A stretch of 64,000 bases of DNA, taken from positions 3,625,237 to 3,689,236 of the forward strand of contig CP126123.1 in the NCBI GenBank assembly GCA_030123605.1, written 5' to 3'. The stretch is from Nitrospira sp. (GTDB taxonomy: Bacteria > Nitrospirota > Nitrospiria > Nitrospirales > Nitrospiraceae). The position numbers and the translations under genes are program-made. The notes below the pieces were generated by a model, which worked only from the letters and a program-made list of their open reading frames with translations, was not told the origin of the DNA and ran no database searches. Shown piece by piece: positions 42,713 through 51,905 of the stretch; the stretch's first letter is position 1; every line of letters starts with the position of its first letter.

Positions 42713-43203
42713 GCTATCTGCTAGACGCTAATGTGTTTATGTCAGCGAAGAACTTGCACTATGGCATGGATTTCTGCCCGGCGTTCTGGGACTGGTTGGT
42801 GCACAAGGGCAATACGGGATCGGTGTTCAGCATCGACAAGGTGGCCGACGAAATCGAGGCCGGTCAGGACGAATTGTCGGACTGGGCCAAGAGTCACGGC
42901 GATACTCTTTTTCGGCGCACGCCTCCCGCACTGGCGCCGCAGTTCACCCAGGTAAGTACCTGGGCCACGGAACAACAATATACACCGGCCGCCATCAACA
43001 CGTTTCTGCAGGCCGCCGACTTCTATCTGATTGCTCATGCACTGGCCGGCAAGCACGTGGTGGTGACTCACGAAGTTCAGTCTAACTCGCCGGGTCGTAT
43101 CAAGATACCGAATGTCTGCGTCGGCTTGAGCGTGCGATTCATGACGCCATACCAGATGCTGCGTATCGAACACGCTCGCTTCGTGTTGGGCACGCACGCA
43201 TGA
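42709..43203 (+). CDS. DUF4411 PIN-like protein, putative RNase toxin
   Basis: A GTG at 42709 overlaps the ImmA/IrrE stop (GTGA). The 164-residue product has PIN-fold landmarks: YLLDANVFMSAKN (first acidic), SIDKVADEIEAG (second), AADFYLIAHAL (third) and VVTHE. DUF4411 proteins are found beside ImmA/IrrE proteins and are regarded as toxin-like nucleases. Here the pair is embedded within a methylase/helicase operon. The stop overlaps the start of the next gene (ATGA). Confidence 0.87.
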   Translation: MSYLLDANVFMSAKNLHYGMDFCPAFWDWLVHKGNTGSVFSIDKVADEIEAGQDELSDWAKSHGDTLFRRTPPALAPQFTQVSTWATEQQYTPAAINTFLQAADFYLIAHALAGKHVVVTHEVQSNSPGRIKIPNVCVGLSVRFMTPYQMLRIEHARFVLGTHA

Positions 43204-44795
43204 GCGAGCAAGCTGCTTTCAGGCTTCGCGGCCGAAACCCAGATGTATTGACATGCATCGCCAACCTGTCCAACGACGAGGTCTTCACGCCGCCGGAGTT
43301 CGCGAACAGCATGCTGGACACGCTAGCCGAAGCATGGGCGGCGCATCACAGCGGCGCCAACATCTGGGCGGATAGGAGGGTAAAGTTCCTCGATCCCTTT
43401 ACCAAATCTGGCGTCTTCCTTCGCGAGATTACCAGTCGTTTAGCCAAAGGGCTGGAGAAGGAAATTCCCGAACTCCCAAAACGTATTGATCACATCCTGA
43501 CCAAGCAGGTCTTCGGCATTAGCATCACGTATCTCACAAGCTTGCTGGCGCGCCGCAGTTTGTATTGTTCCAAGCACGCGATGGGTAGTCACTCGATAGC
43601 AAATACCTTTGCGAATGATGATGGGAACGTTTGGTTCAAGCCCCTTAAGCACTCGTGGGTGGACGGTAAGTGCAAGTACTGTGGCGCAAGCAAGCAGACT
43701 ATGGATCGTGGTGAAGGGCTTGAGACGCATGCGTACGCGTTCATCCATACGGACAACATCAAGACTCGGGTTGCCGAGTTGTTTGGAGGCGATATGCAGT
43801 TCGACGTGATTATCGGGAACCCGCCATATCAGATGACTGGCGGAGGCGGCGGCACGAACGACTCGCCGATCTACGACCTGTTTGTTCGACAAGCGATGCG
43901 AATGGAGCCGAGGTTCCTTAGTATGGTGATTCCATCCAGGTGGATGGCTGGTGGCCGCGGACTTGGTGAGTTCCGCGCCGAGTTTCTCGGTGACCGGCGT
44001 GTTCGCACCCTTGTTGACTACGAGAACGCGAAGGATGTGTTCCCCACTGTAGGGATTGGTGGTGGAATTTGTTACTTCCTTTGGGATCGAGACAACCCTG
44101 GGTCGTGTGATTGCGTCTATCACCGAAATGGCATGATCATCGGGCCGCATTCGCGCGTCCTAAGCGAGTTCGATGTCTTCGTTCGCGACAAGCGAGCGGT
44201 AGACATCCTACACAAAATAGTCGCAGCTGGAGAGCAGTCCTTTGAGGGACTAGTCAGCGGAGATACACCGTTCGGTTTGGCGACGAACTTCACGGACTAC
44301 GCGCGGGATGCGGTGCCGAAAAGCCTGCAGATTCGTCTCTATGCAAACGTTGGGACAAAAAGAGTCCAAGGCGCAATGACACGGAAAACAATCACCAAGA
44401 ACTCTCACTTGATTGATGTGTGGAAATTGTTCCTCCCGGTAGCTGGCTCTGGCCGAGAGCGAGAGAGGAGCGGAGTGGACTTGGTGTTAAGTCCGCCCAT
44501 AGTCGGCGAGCCAGGGTCCGTATGTACGCAGACTTATCTCGTCGCAGGTCCTCTGAGTTCGAAGGTCGAAGCTGAGAGTGTTGAGTCTTATTTGCGAACG
44601 AGACTTGCGCGGTTCCTCATTTCGCTCCGCAAGCCGGCCCAACACGTTTTTAGCGGCATGTACCGCTGGGTCCCCGTACAGCCTTGGGATCGGATATGGA
44701 CCGATGTCGCACTCTATAAGAAGTACGGCATCACGAAGGACGAGCGAGCGTTCATCGAGGGGATGATTCGGCTTATGGGCAAGGACGATGAGTAA
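43200..44795 (+). CDS. N6-adenine DNA methyltransferase (Eco57I-like) with NPPY
   Basis: The 531-residue protein has motif X DEVFTPPEFANSMLDTL, an atypical motif I FLDPFTKSGVFLREI (from about residue 63), a CxxC pair (GKCKYCGA) suggesting a zinc knuckle, and the catalytic DVIIGNPPYQM with NPPY at 207-210. The remaining C-terminal region probably recognises the target. The DPxTKSGVFL form of motif I belongs to Eco57I-type restriction methylases. It overlaps the helicase gene by 8 bp, so modification and restriction subunits are coupled. Confidence 0.88.
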   Translation: MSEQAAFRLRGRNPDVLTCIANLSNDEVFTPPEFANSMLDTLAEAWAAHHSGANIWADRRVKFLDPFTKSGVFLREITSRLAKGLEKEIPELPKRIDHILTKQVFGISITYLTSLLARRSLYCSKHAMGSHSIANTFANDDGNVWFKPLKHSWVDGKCKYCGASKQTMDRGEGLETHAYAFIHTDNIKTRVAELFGGDMQFDVIIGNPPYQMTGGGGGTNDSPIYDLFVRQAMRMEPRFLSMVIPSRWMAGGRGLGEFRAEFLGDRRVRTLVDYENAKDVFPTVGIGGGICYFLWDRDNPGSCDCVYHRNGMIIGPHSRVLSEFDVFVRDKRAVDILHKIVAAGEQSFEGLVSGDTPFGLATNFTDYARDAVPKSLQIRLYANVGTKRVQGAMTRKTITKNSHLIDVWKLFLPVAGSGRERERSGVDLVLSPPIVGEPGSVCTQTYLVAGPLSSKVEAESVESYLRTRLARFLISLRKPAQHVFSGMYRWVPVQPWDRIWTDVALYKKYGITKDERAFIEGMIRLMGKDDE

Positions 44796-47328
44796 GTCCA
44801 TCGAAGAAATCCTTGCGCCAAAGCCGGAATTTCGGCTACGCATCTACGCCTATTCTATCGCAGATGAGGCGCACAAGGGTCTTCTCAAAGTGGGCCAGAC
44901 CACGCGCGAGGTCAAACAGAGGGTCGCCGAGCAGTTGAAGACCGCCGCCATCAAGAACTACACGATCGAACTCGATGAGCCTGCCGAGCGCGACGATGGT
45001 ACGATCTTTACGGACTACGACGTTCGCACGGCGCTCGTCAAAAAGAAGTTCGCGAACTCCGAGCTGGAGTGGATGCGCTGTTTGGTCAAGGACGTGAAGA
45101 CCGTCCTCATTGAGTTGCGCACCGGGCAGCAGCTCACGGGCACCCATTACCAGACGTTTCCGATGCGCCGGGAACAGGCTGAGGCTGTCCAAAAGACTTT
45201 TGACTACTTCAATTCGATTTGGGCAGAGAATAAAAAAGCCGCCCCGCGTTTCTTGTGGAACGCAAAGATGCGCTTCGGCAAAACCTTCACCGCTTATCAG
45301 CTCGCCAGGAAACTAAAGGCTAAACGGGTGCTGGTGATGACTTTCAAGCCTGCAGTCGCGGATGCCTGGCAGACGGACCTGGAATCCCACGTGGACTTCG
45401 ACGGCTGGCGATTCCTCTCGCGCCATTCTGACAGTGACCCGACAAGAATTTCTTCAACGACGCCACTCGTCTATTTCGGTTCGTTGCAGGACTTGCTGGG
45501 CCGCGATAAAGCTACTGGAAACATAAAACCGAAAAACAAGTGGATTCATAAGGTCAAGTGGGACTTGGTCGTGTTTGATGAATACCATTTTGGCGCATGG
45601 CGTGACTCGGCCAAGGAGCTTGTAGAAGACGAGGAGGAAGCGATCGCAAGAAAGGAGGGTCAGATTGAAGATGCCAAACGGTTGAAAGACAAGATCGCCG
45701 ATTTGCAGCAGAAGCTGGAGAAAGAGTCCGAGTTCCTGCCCATCACCACCAAGGCTTACCTGTATCTGTCCGGCACACCCTTCAAGGCGCTGGCCACGGG
45801 CGAGTTCATCGAGGAACAGATCTTCAACTGGACGTATACCGACGAGCAACGTGCCAAAAAGGAGTTCGCTGCGAAGAGTCCCGGCAGATGGAACCCCTAT
45901 GGTGCGCTGCCTCGGCTACACCTGCTCACGTACCAGATGCCGGACGAACTTATAGCTATCGCCAGCGCCGGGGAGTTCGAAGAGTTCGATCTCAACGAAT
46001 TTTTTGCGGCGTCCGGTACGGGCAAGAGTGCGCAGTTCAAGCACAAAAGCGATGTGCAGAAGTGGTTGGACATCATCCGAGGCAGCTACGCGCCCAAGAC
46101 GGTGGAGCATCTCAAAACTGGCACGCGGCCACCGTTCCCGTATTCGGATGCGACCTTGCTGCCGTACCTGCAACATTCGCTTTGGTTCTTATCGGACGTT
46201 GCGGCCTGTCACGCGATGGCGAATTTGCTGGCCGAGAGGCACAACACATTCTGGCGCGACTATCGAGTGGTCGTCGCGGCTGGCGCATCGGCGGGCATCG
46301 GACTGGATGCATTGCCGCCCGTGCGTTCGGCTATCGCGAACGGTTTTACAACGAAGACGATTACCCTTTCATGCGGCAAGCTCACGACGGGTGTGACTGT
46401 CCCTCAGTGGTCTTCAATGTTGATGCTGCGGAATCTCACGTCACCCGAGACTTACTTCCAGGCTGCATTCCGAGTCCAGTCGCCGTGGTCCATTAAGAAC
46501 CCCAACGGAGACAATCCAAACGAAGAGGAGATCCTCAAGCCTGTCTGCTTTGTGTTCGACTTTGCGCCAACGCGGGCGCTGCGGCAGCTCTCCGAATATG
46601 GGATCGGCCTGTCGCCCAATGAGCCGAACCCCGAGAATGCGGTCAAGGACCTCGTGTCGTTCCTGCCCGTGCTGGCCTTTGACGGCGCGAATATGACGCA
46701 GATCGACGCGGGCTGCATTCTGGATATCGCACTGGCCGGTACCTCCGCCACGCTTCTAGCTCGCAAGTGGGAATCCGCGTTGCTTGTAAACGTGGACAAC
46801 GACACCTTGCGCCGCATCCTGGACAACCCCGAGGCGATGGCCGCCGTGGAGCGTATTGAGGGGTGGCGTTCGCTCGGTGACAACATCATCGAGACCATCA
46901 TCAACAAGAGCGAAAAGGTGAAGGAGCTCAAAAACAAAGCCAAGGACAAGGAACTGACAGCCAAGCAGAAGAAGGAACTCACCGAGGAGGAGAAAGAATA
47001 CAAGTCCAAGCGTAAGCTTATTCAGGAGAAGCTAATCAAGTTCGCCACCCGCATTCCGGCGTTCATGTACCTAACCGATTTCCGGGAAAATACGTTGCAG
47101 GATGTTATCACCAAGCTAGAACCGGACTTGTTCCTTGCTGTCACCGGCCTGACGGTGAAGGATTTCCACCTGCTCGTAAGGCTCAAGGTGTTCAACACCG
47201 AACAGATGAACCAGGCGGTCTTCGCCTTTCGCCGCTACGAAGACGCCTCGCTTCGCTACACGGGGATAGAGAGCCACTCTGGGCTGACCCATTATGGGCT
47301 ATACGACACCGTGGTGGCGAGAGATTGA
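44788..47328 (+). CDS. GIY-YIG nuclease / superfamily 2 helicase restriction protein
   Basis: The 846-residue protein starts with a GIY-YIG-like nuclease domain (about 15-80: LRIYAYSIADEAHKGLLKVG, then a conserved TTREVKQRVAEQ Arg). The helicase core follows: NAKMRFGKT (Walker A, 158-166), DEYH (264-267), a charged coiled-coil insertion, LSGTPF, and TTGVTVPQW and FQAAFRVQSP (motifs V-VI). A Lys/Glu-rich coiled coil lies at about 700-750. The architecture matches the translocating restriction subunit of type I/III-like systems with an unusual N-terminal nuclease. It is the last gene of the five-gene operon. Confidence 0.87.
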   Translation: MSKSIEEILAPKPEFRLRIYAYSIADEAHKGLLKVGQTTREVKQRVAEQLKTAAIKNYTIELDEPAERDDGTIFTDYDVRTALVKKKFANSELEWMRCLVKDVKTVLIELRTGQQLTGTHYQTFPMRREQAEAVQKTFDYFNSIWAENKKAAPRFLWNAKMRFGKTFTAYQLARKLKAKRVLVMTFKPAVADAWQTDLESHVDFDGWRFLSRHSDSDPTRISSTTPLVYFGSLQDLLGRDKATGNIKPKNKWIHKVKWDLVVFDEYHFGAWRDSAKELVEDEEEAIARKEGQIEDAKRLKDKIADLQQKLEKESEFLPITTKAYLYLSGTPFKALATGEFIEEQIFNWTYTDEQRAKKEFAAKSPGRWNPYGALPRLHLLTYQMPDELIAIASAGEFEEFDLNEFFAASGTGKSAQFKHKSDVQKWLDIIRGSYAPKTVEHLKTGTRPPFPYSDATLLPYLQHSLWFLSDVAACHAMANLLAERHNTFWRDYRVVVAAGASAGIGLDALPPVRSAIANGFTTKTITLSCGKLTTGVTVPQWSSMLMLRNLTSPETYFQAAFRVQSPWSIKNPNGDNPNEEEILKPVCFVFDFAPTRALRQLSEYGIGLSPNEPNPENAVKDLVSFLPVLAFDGANMTQIDAGCILDIALAGTSATLLARKWESALLVNVDNDTLRRILDNPEAMAAVERIEGWRSLGDNIIETIINKSEKVKELKNKAKDKELTAKQKKELTEEEKEYKSKRKLIQEKLIKFATRIPAFMYLTDFRENTLQDVITKLEPDLFLAVTGLTVKDFHLLVRLKVFNTEQMNQAVFAFRRYEDASLRYTGIESHSGLTHYGLYDTVVARD

Positions 47329-47655
47329 AAGTTCCGTGCCATTTCGTAATATGTATTTCCTCTAGATGAAACGCGGCTAGTTTATCCTGTTTCCTTCCAA
47401 AGTGAGGTTACGCGTAAAGGACTTGCCTTTTTGGTCCATCAGAAACCTCTCGGTCGTTTAATCTCAAATCAGCGGGGCATCGCCAAGATATGTTTTGATG
47501 AAGCTGCCTAAGCATTATCACTCTTGACAGATATATGCGGAAGTAGTATTCACCGACCGTCATGCCGAACATTAAGCAAGTATTTACACGTGTTAATAGG
47601 TTTCCGAATCTTACGGCTTTGTTACACCGTATAATGCCGCCAAAGGAGGTAAGTA
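47329..47655. other. intergenic region, AT-rich
   Basis: About 330 bp between the helicase and the lipoprotein gene. I see no gene; base composition shifts to AT-rich. A strong ribosome-binding site (AAAGGAGGT, 47643-47650) belongs to the lipoprotein gene. Confidence 0.6.
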
Positions 47656-48285
47656 ATGCGAGTGCAGATGGCCCTTGTAGCCTGCATGCTTCTAGTAGGT
47701 TGCAGTCACCACCATCCCATGCTGTCATCTGCTCAGAAACTCGAGATTGAGAGACACGATGACTACCTTAAGGAAAATGCAACTTTCATATACTCCGAAA
47801 TGCAGAAGTTAAATGCGCTGGGAGCGATCACAATCATACCTGTCGATCTCTCGCAGAAGCCAACCATAATTCCTGGAAACTCGCCAGTCGGGACTCTTGT
47901 CGATAATGACTTAATGGACGTTCCTCTAGCAGGAGAAAAAATCTGCTATTTTGTTTTTTCTGAGAGCAGCGCAACTGCCCCAATCCGTATGCCTTGTAGG
48001 TCACTGTTGGACACCGTCAAAATTGTTAGAGATATGAAATCATCATATCAAGCGTTTGCCGGTGGCCTGGCTTCCGCGATGTATCTTGTGACATTTCATT
48101 CTTCTCAGTTGGAACAGCTTGAGAAGCAATTCGGAAGTGTTACTAAAGCACTCTCTGCAAATTCATCGGCGCAGAACCAAACTAATCAGTTGATGAAGCA
48201 AACAATTGAACAGATTGCCAAGTCATACAATGATTTCCATACACAGCTCTCCGATATGCTTAAGCGCATAGAGGGAATTAAGTGA
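47656..48285 (+). CDS. lipoprotein with C-terminal coiled coil, function unknown
   Basis: The 209-residue protein has a short signal peptide and lipobox LLVGC (Cys near residue 16), a globular middle, and a C-terminal helical/coiled-coil region rich in Gln/Asn (about 150-209, LEQLEKQFGSVTKALS). It should be anchored in the inner or outer membrane facing the periplasm. I recognise no family. Its stop overlaps the start of the next exported protein (GTGA), so the two are co-translated and may interact through their coiled coils. Codon use is AT-richer than in the flanking chromosome. Confidence 0.75.
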   Translation: MRVQMALVACMLLVGCSHHHPMLSSAQKLEIERHDDYLKENATFIYSEMQKLNALGAITIIPVDLSQKPTIIPGNSPVGTLVDNDLMDVPLAGEKICYFVFSESSATAPIRMPCRSLLDTVKIVRDMKSSYQAFAGGLASAMYLVTFHSSQLEQLEKQFGSVTKALSANSSAQNQTNQLMKQTIEQIAKSYNDFHTQLSDMLKRIEGIK

Positions 48286-49202
48286 TACTAAGGTATCAGA
48301 CTTCAACGATGATATTTGGAAGTGCCCTGATCACTCTAATTCTCCTGGTGGCACTTCCTGCCGAAGCAATGTCAACTGCTGAACGTGATCGTGAGATTGC
48401 TATACTCCGGAAGGTTGAAGCGGAGTGGTCCAAGGCGAGAGAGCAATGGGAAAGCGAGGTGGCCTTACGCGAGCAGCGCATCAAGGATCTAAGAGAAAAA
48501 GTTAATGTAGACGCGAAGGTCAAGGAAGTCAGAAATACCGCTCAAAAGTTGGTGAAACATACCTCGAAGGGAGTTCAGGCTGCTTTAAAGGGAAACCTAA
48601 AGAAAGAAATTAAGGAGGCCATTAAAGTTACAATTGACTATATGAAGATCGAACAGAATAAGTTTGAAATGGCGGACATGTTTTTGTTTGAAAAAGAATA
48701 TTTGGACAAAATAGCCAATCAACAAGACCAAATAAAAAGCTTGGAAGCAGCCATAGATCTGGCTAGTCAGGTAGTATCCGCCGCACAAAAAGAAACGCAG
48801 AAGCTATATGCGACCCCAGTTATACAGGACGCTCCAAAGTGGCTAGTTGAATTGGCTAAGGCCGGTCAAGCCGCAGAGACAAGAGTTCGTGAGCGTAAAG
48901 CTGCTGAGGCAAAAGCTAAACAGCAAGAAGAGGATGAAGGGGGATCTACATATCGCCATGGTCCTATCGGAGGACAATTTGATAAGCCGAAGCCTGAGGG
49001 TGCGAAACCAGGGGGAGGTGCGAAACCAGGGGGAGGTGCGAAGCCAGGGGGAGGTGCGAAACCAGGGGGAGGTGCGAAACCAGGAGGAGGTGCGAAACCA
49101 GGAGGAGGTGCGAAACCAGGAGGAGGTGCGAAACCAGGGGGAGGTGCGAAACCAGGGGGAGGTGCGAAACCGGGAGGGAGTACACCAGGACGGTTACCAT
49201 AA
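48282..49202 (+). CDS. exported coiled-coil protein with GAKPGG repeat tail
   Basis: A GTG at 48282 overlaps the previous stop. The 306-residue product has a signal peptide (cleavage after AEA near residue 29), a long charged coiled coil (about 32-215, for example AEWSKAREQWESEVALREQR), then ten near-identical GAKPGG hexads (residues about 240-300). The tail resembles Pro/Gly/Lys-rich cell-wall- or polymer-interacting tails. I recognise no family. Confidence 0.75.
   Translation: MILRYQTSTMIFGSALITLILLVALPAEAMSTAERDREIAILRKVEAEWSKAREQWESEVALREQRIKDLREKVNVDAKVKEVRNTAQKLVKHTSKGVQAALKGNLKKEIKEAIKVTIDYMKIEQNKFEMADMFLFEKEYLDKIANQQDQIKSLEAAIDLASQVVSAAQKETQKLYATPVIQDAPKWLVELAKAGQAAETRVRERKAAEAKAKQQEEDEGGSTYRHGPIGGQFDKPKPEGAKPGGGAKPGGGAKPGGGAKPGGGAKPGGGAKPGGGAKPGGGAKPGGGAKPGGGAKPGGSTPGRLP
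48999..49178 (+). repeat. ten tandem 18-bp repeats encoding GAKPGG
   Basis: The units follow GGTGCGAAACCAGGGGGA, with variants at single positions (AAG for AAA, GGA for GGG, CCG for CCA). The array is exactly ten units of 18 bp and entirely coding. Near identity at the DNA level implies recent expansion. Confidence 0.95.
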
Positions 49203-49346
49203 GCAAGTTTTTAAGGGACAAATACCTCAACCAATTCCCAATAGACTTGTGCAGGTTTTAATAGTTGCCACAGAGACTATAGAGTGGATCGGTAAACTTT
49301 AACTTGAAGTTCGCTATTGTGTAGGATTTAAGACGAAGAGAGCGCG

Positions 49347-51434
49347 ATGATGAGCGTCTGCGCGGGGATCATTAGGAACGGATTCAAGTATACAGTGCTG
49401 CTATGTCTTCTTTTAACCCCCTCAATTGTGCATGCCTGGTCGATTAAATGGGAGATTGGGAATCGATTCAGGGCATTCGACTTCGTCGCCAAAAACAATC
49501 GCATTGATCCTCGTGACCTCACGACGAGGTCCACGCAACTTTTCGATCAGTACGCTCCACGTATTGATGAAGGTTTTGATGCGTGGCTCGCACGACGGGC
49601 GAACGAGACCGCGGAAACAAACGGACGTGGCATTTCCCCTTATGGAAAGGCAAACACGGGGCCGTGGATTGAAGGCCACCCGTCAAAGAAGCCACACTAT
49701 GATCCACAGTTCGTGCAGCTTCCAGAAAAAATATACTTACGTGTAAAACTAGAGGAGACTACGAAGCATGACACCTTTCCCGATGGTTCCTGTGATATCT
49801 TCCTAGATGCCTCGTTGATTGGCCATGGTCCATGTCGTGATGGAATTGATGTTCCAGAAGTATCCTCAAAGGGCGGACTTCTCAGTATTAAGTCATCCGG
49901 GAAAATACTTCACGCGGAGCCATTCAAGCCCACGCATAAAGTGATCCTCGGCCTCGGTGATTCCTATGCTGCGGGGCAGGGATCTCCTGATCAGTCCACC
50001 AAATGGAAACATCTCTCAACGGCAAATGTCTGGATCCCTAATACTTACCTGTTCCGCGATTCAAAAGAAACGGAGATCAAGAAAAAGTGGGTGAAGTCAG
50101 GTGCTGAGTGGTACTCACCACGTTGTGACCGATCGTTTTTTTCTGCGCAATCCCTAGTGGCGCTCAAGATGGCTCGACAAGACCCACATATCATCGTGAG
50201 TTTTGTGCATCTTGCATGCTCAGGTGCTGAAATCATTGATGGAATCCTCGCTCCTCAACGATTGGCACCAGGGATGCCGGACACCCCGAAGAACAAACGA
50301 TGCACGAATCTCGCGAAGCGCAATCGTGAGCCCGACCGCAAAGTCGATAGCTTTTGTGATGTGCCACAAGCTCAGTTGACGGCTGCAGTCGAGACGCTAT
50401 GTCTCGGGAAGGTCACGACCATAGACGATGCAATCGTGAAACGGATTCGTTCCTACATGCATCGGATAATTGCGAAGAACGAGCAACTTGAATGGATACG
50501 GAGGGAAGATTTGTTGACCTGTGAGGCCCCCCACCTTATCAAACCTGATCTTGTGCTGATTCAAGTGGGAGGCAATGACATTGGATTCTCCGGGATAATT
50601 GCGTGGGGTTTGGTCCCTTTCGACAGCCGTTACAAACTAGGGAACATTGTTACAAATAAAGCGCGTGTCGACACACATGTGACTTGCCCAACCCCGCATA
50701 CGGACGGTTGTGTTGACGATAAAGTGGAACCAGCCGCTTCAAAACGGTTAGTCGATCTGCCTTATCGGTATGACGCCTTGGCCTACGCACTGGAAGCGGT
50801 ATTGGACGTCAAAGGTGATCGAGTAGTTCTTTCGGGATATCCGGATCCCCTGTATGCCTCGAGTAGTGAAGACAGTAAATTGTGTAGTAATCCTCCCAAT
50901 TCAAACGACGATAATGAATGGCAGGCTATGAAGATCAAAGTCCCCTCGGGAGTAAATCCAGATGTATGGCAGTTTAATTTGACAGCCAAAAATCAAGGAT
51001 TGACGACCCCTTGGGAAGCTGATGTGCTAGAATTCCACGTAGTGCAGAAGCTCAATGCAACCGTCAAAGCCGCTGCTCAAAAATGTCTGAGTACACAATA
51101 TTCTGAAGAATGTATTGCTCGAAATTGGCGGTATGTGGACGTCTCCTCTGTGATGGAAAAAGCAGGGTGGTGCACCAATTCTCAAGGAGACAACACGAGC
51201 CGTCTGTTAAAACCCGAGAAGCTTCGTAGTTGGAATGCGTATGAAGACCGTGTTCGGAAAATTAGAACCACGAATGATTCCGCAATGACGCAATGGCCTG
51301 GCCCAGAGAGCGAGAAAAATAATTGGATAAGCGGAACATTTCATCCCAATCCTTGGGGATATGCGGCAGTTGCAGACAAAATAATGAAAACTATTTTCCC
51401 TACAACGACTCAGCTGGTCCCCCTCCTGCCCTAA
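49347..51434 (+). CDS. secreted SGNH/GDSL-type hydrolase
   Basis: The 695-residue protein has a signal peptide (cleavage near IVHA, residue 30) and the SGNH blocks: GLGDSYAAGQG with nucleophile S206, a block II Gly region (FVHLACSGAEI), GGNDIGFS near residue 410 and GTFHPNPWGY (catalytic Asp/His region) near residue 664. The long insertions between blocks (about 240-400 and 430-600) are cysteine-rich. It should be an exported esterase or acyl hydrolase; the substrate is unknown. It follows the GAKPGG-repeat gene by 144 bp and ends the AT-rich cargo. Confidence 0.85.
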   Translation: MMSVCAGIIRNGFKYTVLLCLLLTPSIVHAWSIKWEIGNRFRAFDFVAKNNRIDPRDLTTRSTQLFDQYAPRIDEGFDAWLARRANETAETNGRGISPYGKANTGPWIEGHPSKKPHYDPQFVQLPEKIYLRVKLEETTKHDTFPDGSCDIFLDASLIGHGPCRDGIDVPEVSSKGGLLSIKSSGKILHAEPFKPTHKVILGLGDSYAAGQGSPDQSTKWKHLSTANVWIPNTYLFRDSKETEIKKKWVKSGAEWYSPRCDRSFFSAQSLVALKMARQDPHIIVSFVHLACSGAEIIDGILAPQRLAPGMPDTPKNKRCTNLAKRNREPDRKVDSFCDVPQAQLTAAVETLCLGKVTTIDDAIVKRIRSYMHRIIAKNEQLEWIRREDLLTCEAPHLIKPDLVLIQVGGNDIGFSGIIAWGLVPFDSRYKLGNIVTNKARVDTHVTCPTPHTDGCVDDKVEPAASKRLVDLPYRYDALAYALEAVLDVKGDRVVLSGYPDPLYASSSEDSKLCSNPPNSNDDNEWQAMKIKVPSGVNPDVWQFNLTAKNQGLTTPWEADVLEFHVVQKLNATVKAAAQKCLSTQYSEECIARNWRYVDVSSVMEKAGWCTNSQGDNTSRLLKPEKLRSWNAYEDRVRKIRTTNDSAMTQWPGPESEKNNWISGTFHPNPWGYAAVADKIMKTIFPTTTQLVPLLP

Positions 51435-51488
51435 TGTGAGTCTCGACTTTCTTAAATGCTCATCGCTTATGTTGCAGCCCCTCACAGG

Positions 51489-51797
51489 CTACGAAATTTT
51501 AGGCCAGGCATCATAAGCAACCCCAGATATTGATACTGCCGGTTCATAAGCAGGAAGGTATGACGAGACCGACCTGCGACAGAGGTGTGTCGGCACACCG
51601 ATCGCCCTGGCTAGTCTGGTGGCATTTATTGAGAGGTCGGATGGCTTTATAAATTCCTCCAATAGGATTTTCCCCCGGATGAACCGGCCGCATGCCGTTC
51701 TTGGTGATGACATCGTCTCCTCGCTACTCGTCTTCTCGTCCCAGAAAGTTCTGACATCGTCATCATGCCATAACTGCCCCTTGAGCGGCTCATTCAT
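51489..51797 (-). pseudogene. decayed HigA-like antitoxin
   Basis: The frame encodes RGKILLEEFIKPSDLSINAT followed by RLARAIGVP, which is the start of a HigA/XRE addiction-module antitoxin. After GVP the sequence loses the second half of the HTH; short stretches resembling the normal C-terminus survive in shifted frames. No HigB toxin is present. It is a relic next to attR. Confidence 0.6.
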
Positions 51798-51905
51798 TAT
51801 TCCTGCTGTCCTATACGGGACACCCTATTTGTAAGCCGTTGTAAAACCGTGTATCAGACTGGAATGTTTTAGTATGTAAGGCATTGATTTTACTTATTGC
51901 CTGGG

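Noticed and set aside
48999..49178. Regular repeat array considered as a CRISPR
   Set aside because: The units are contiguous 18-bp codon-phased repeats with no spacers, inside an open reading frame.
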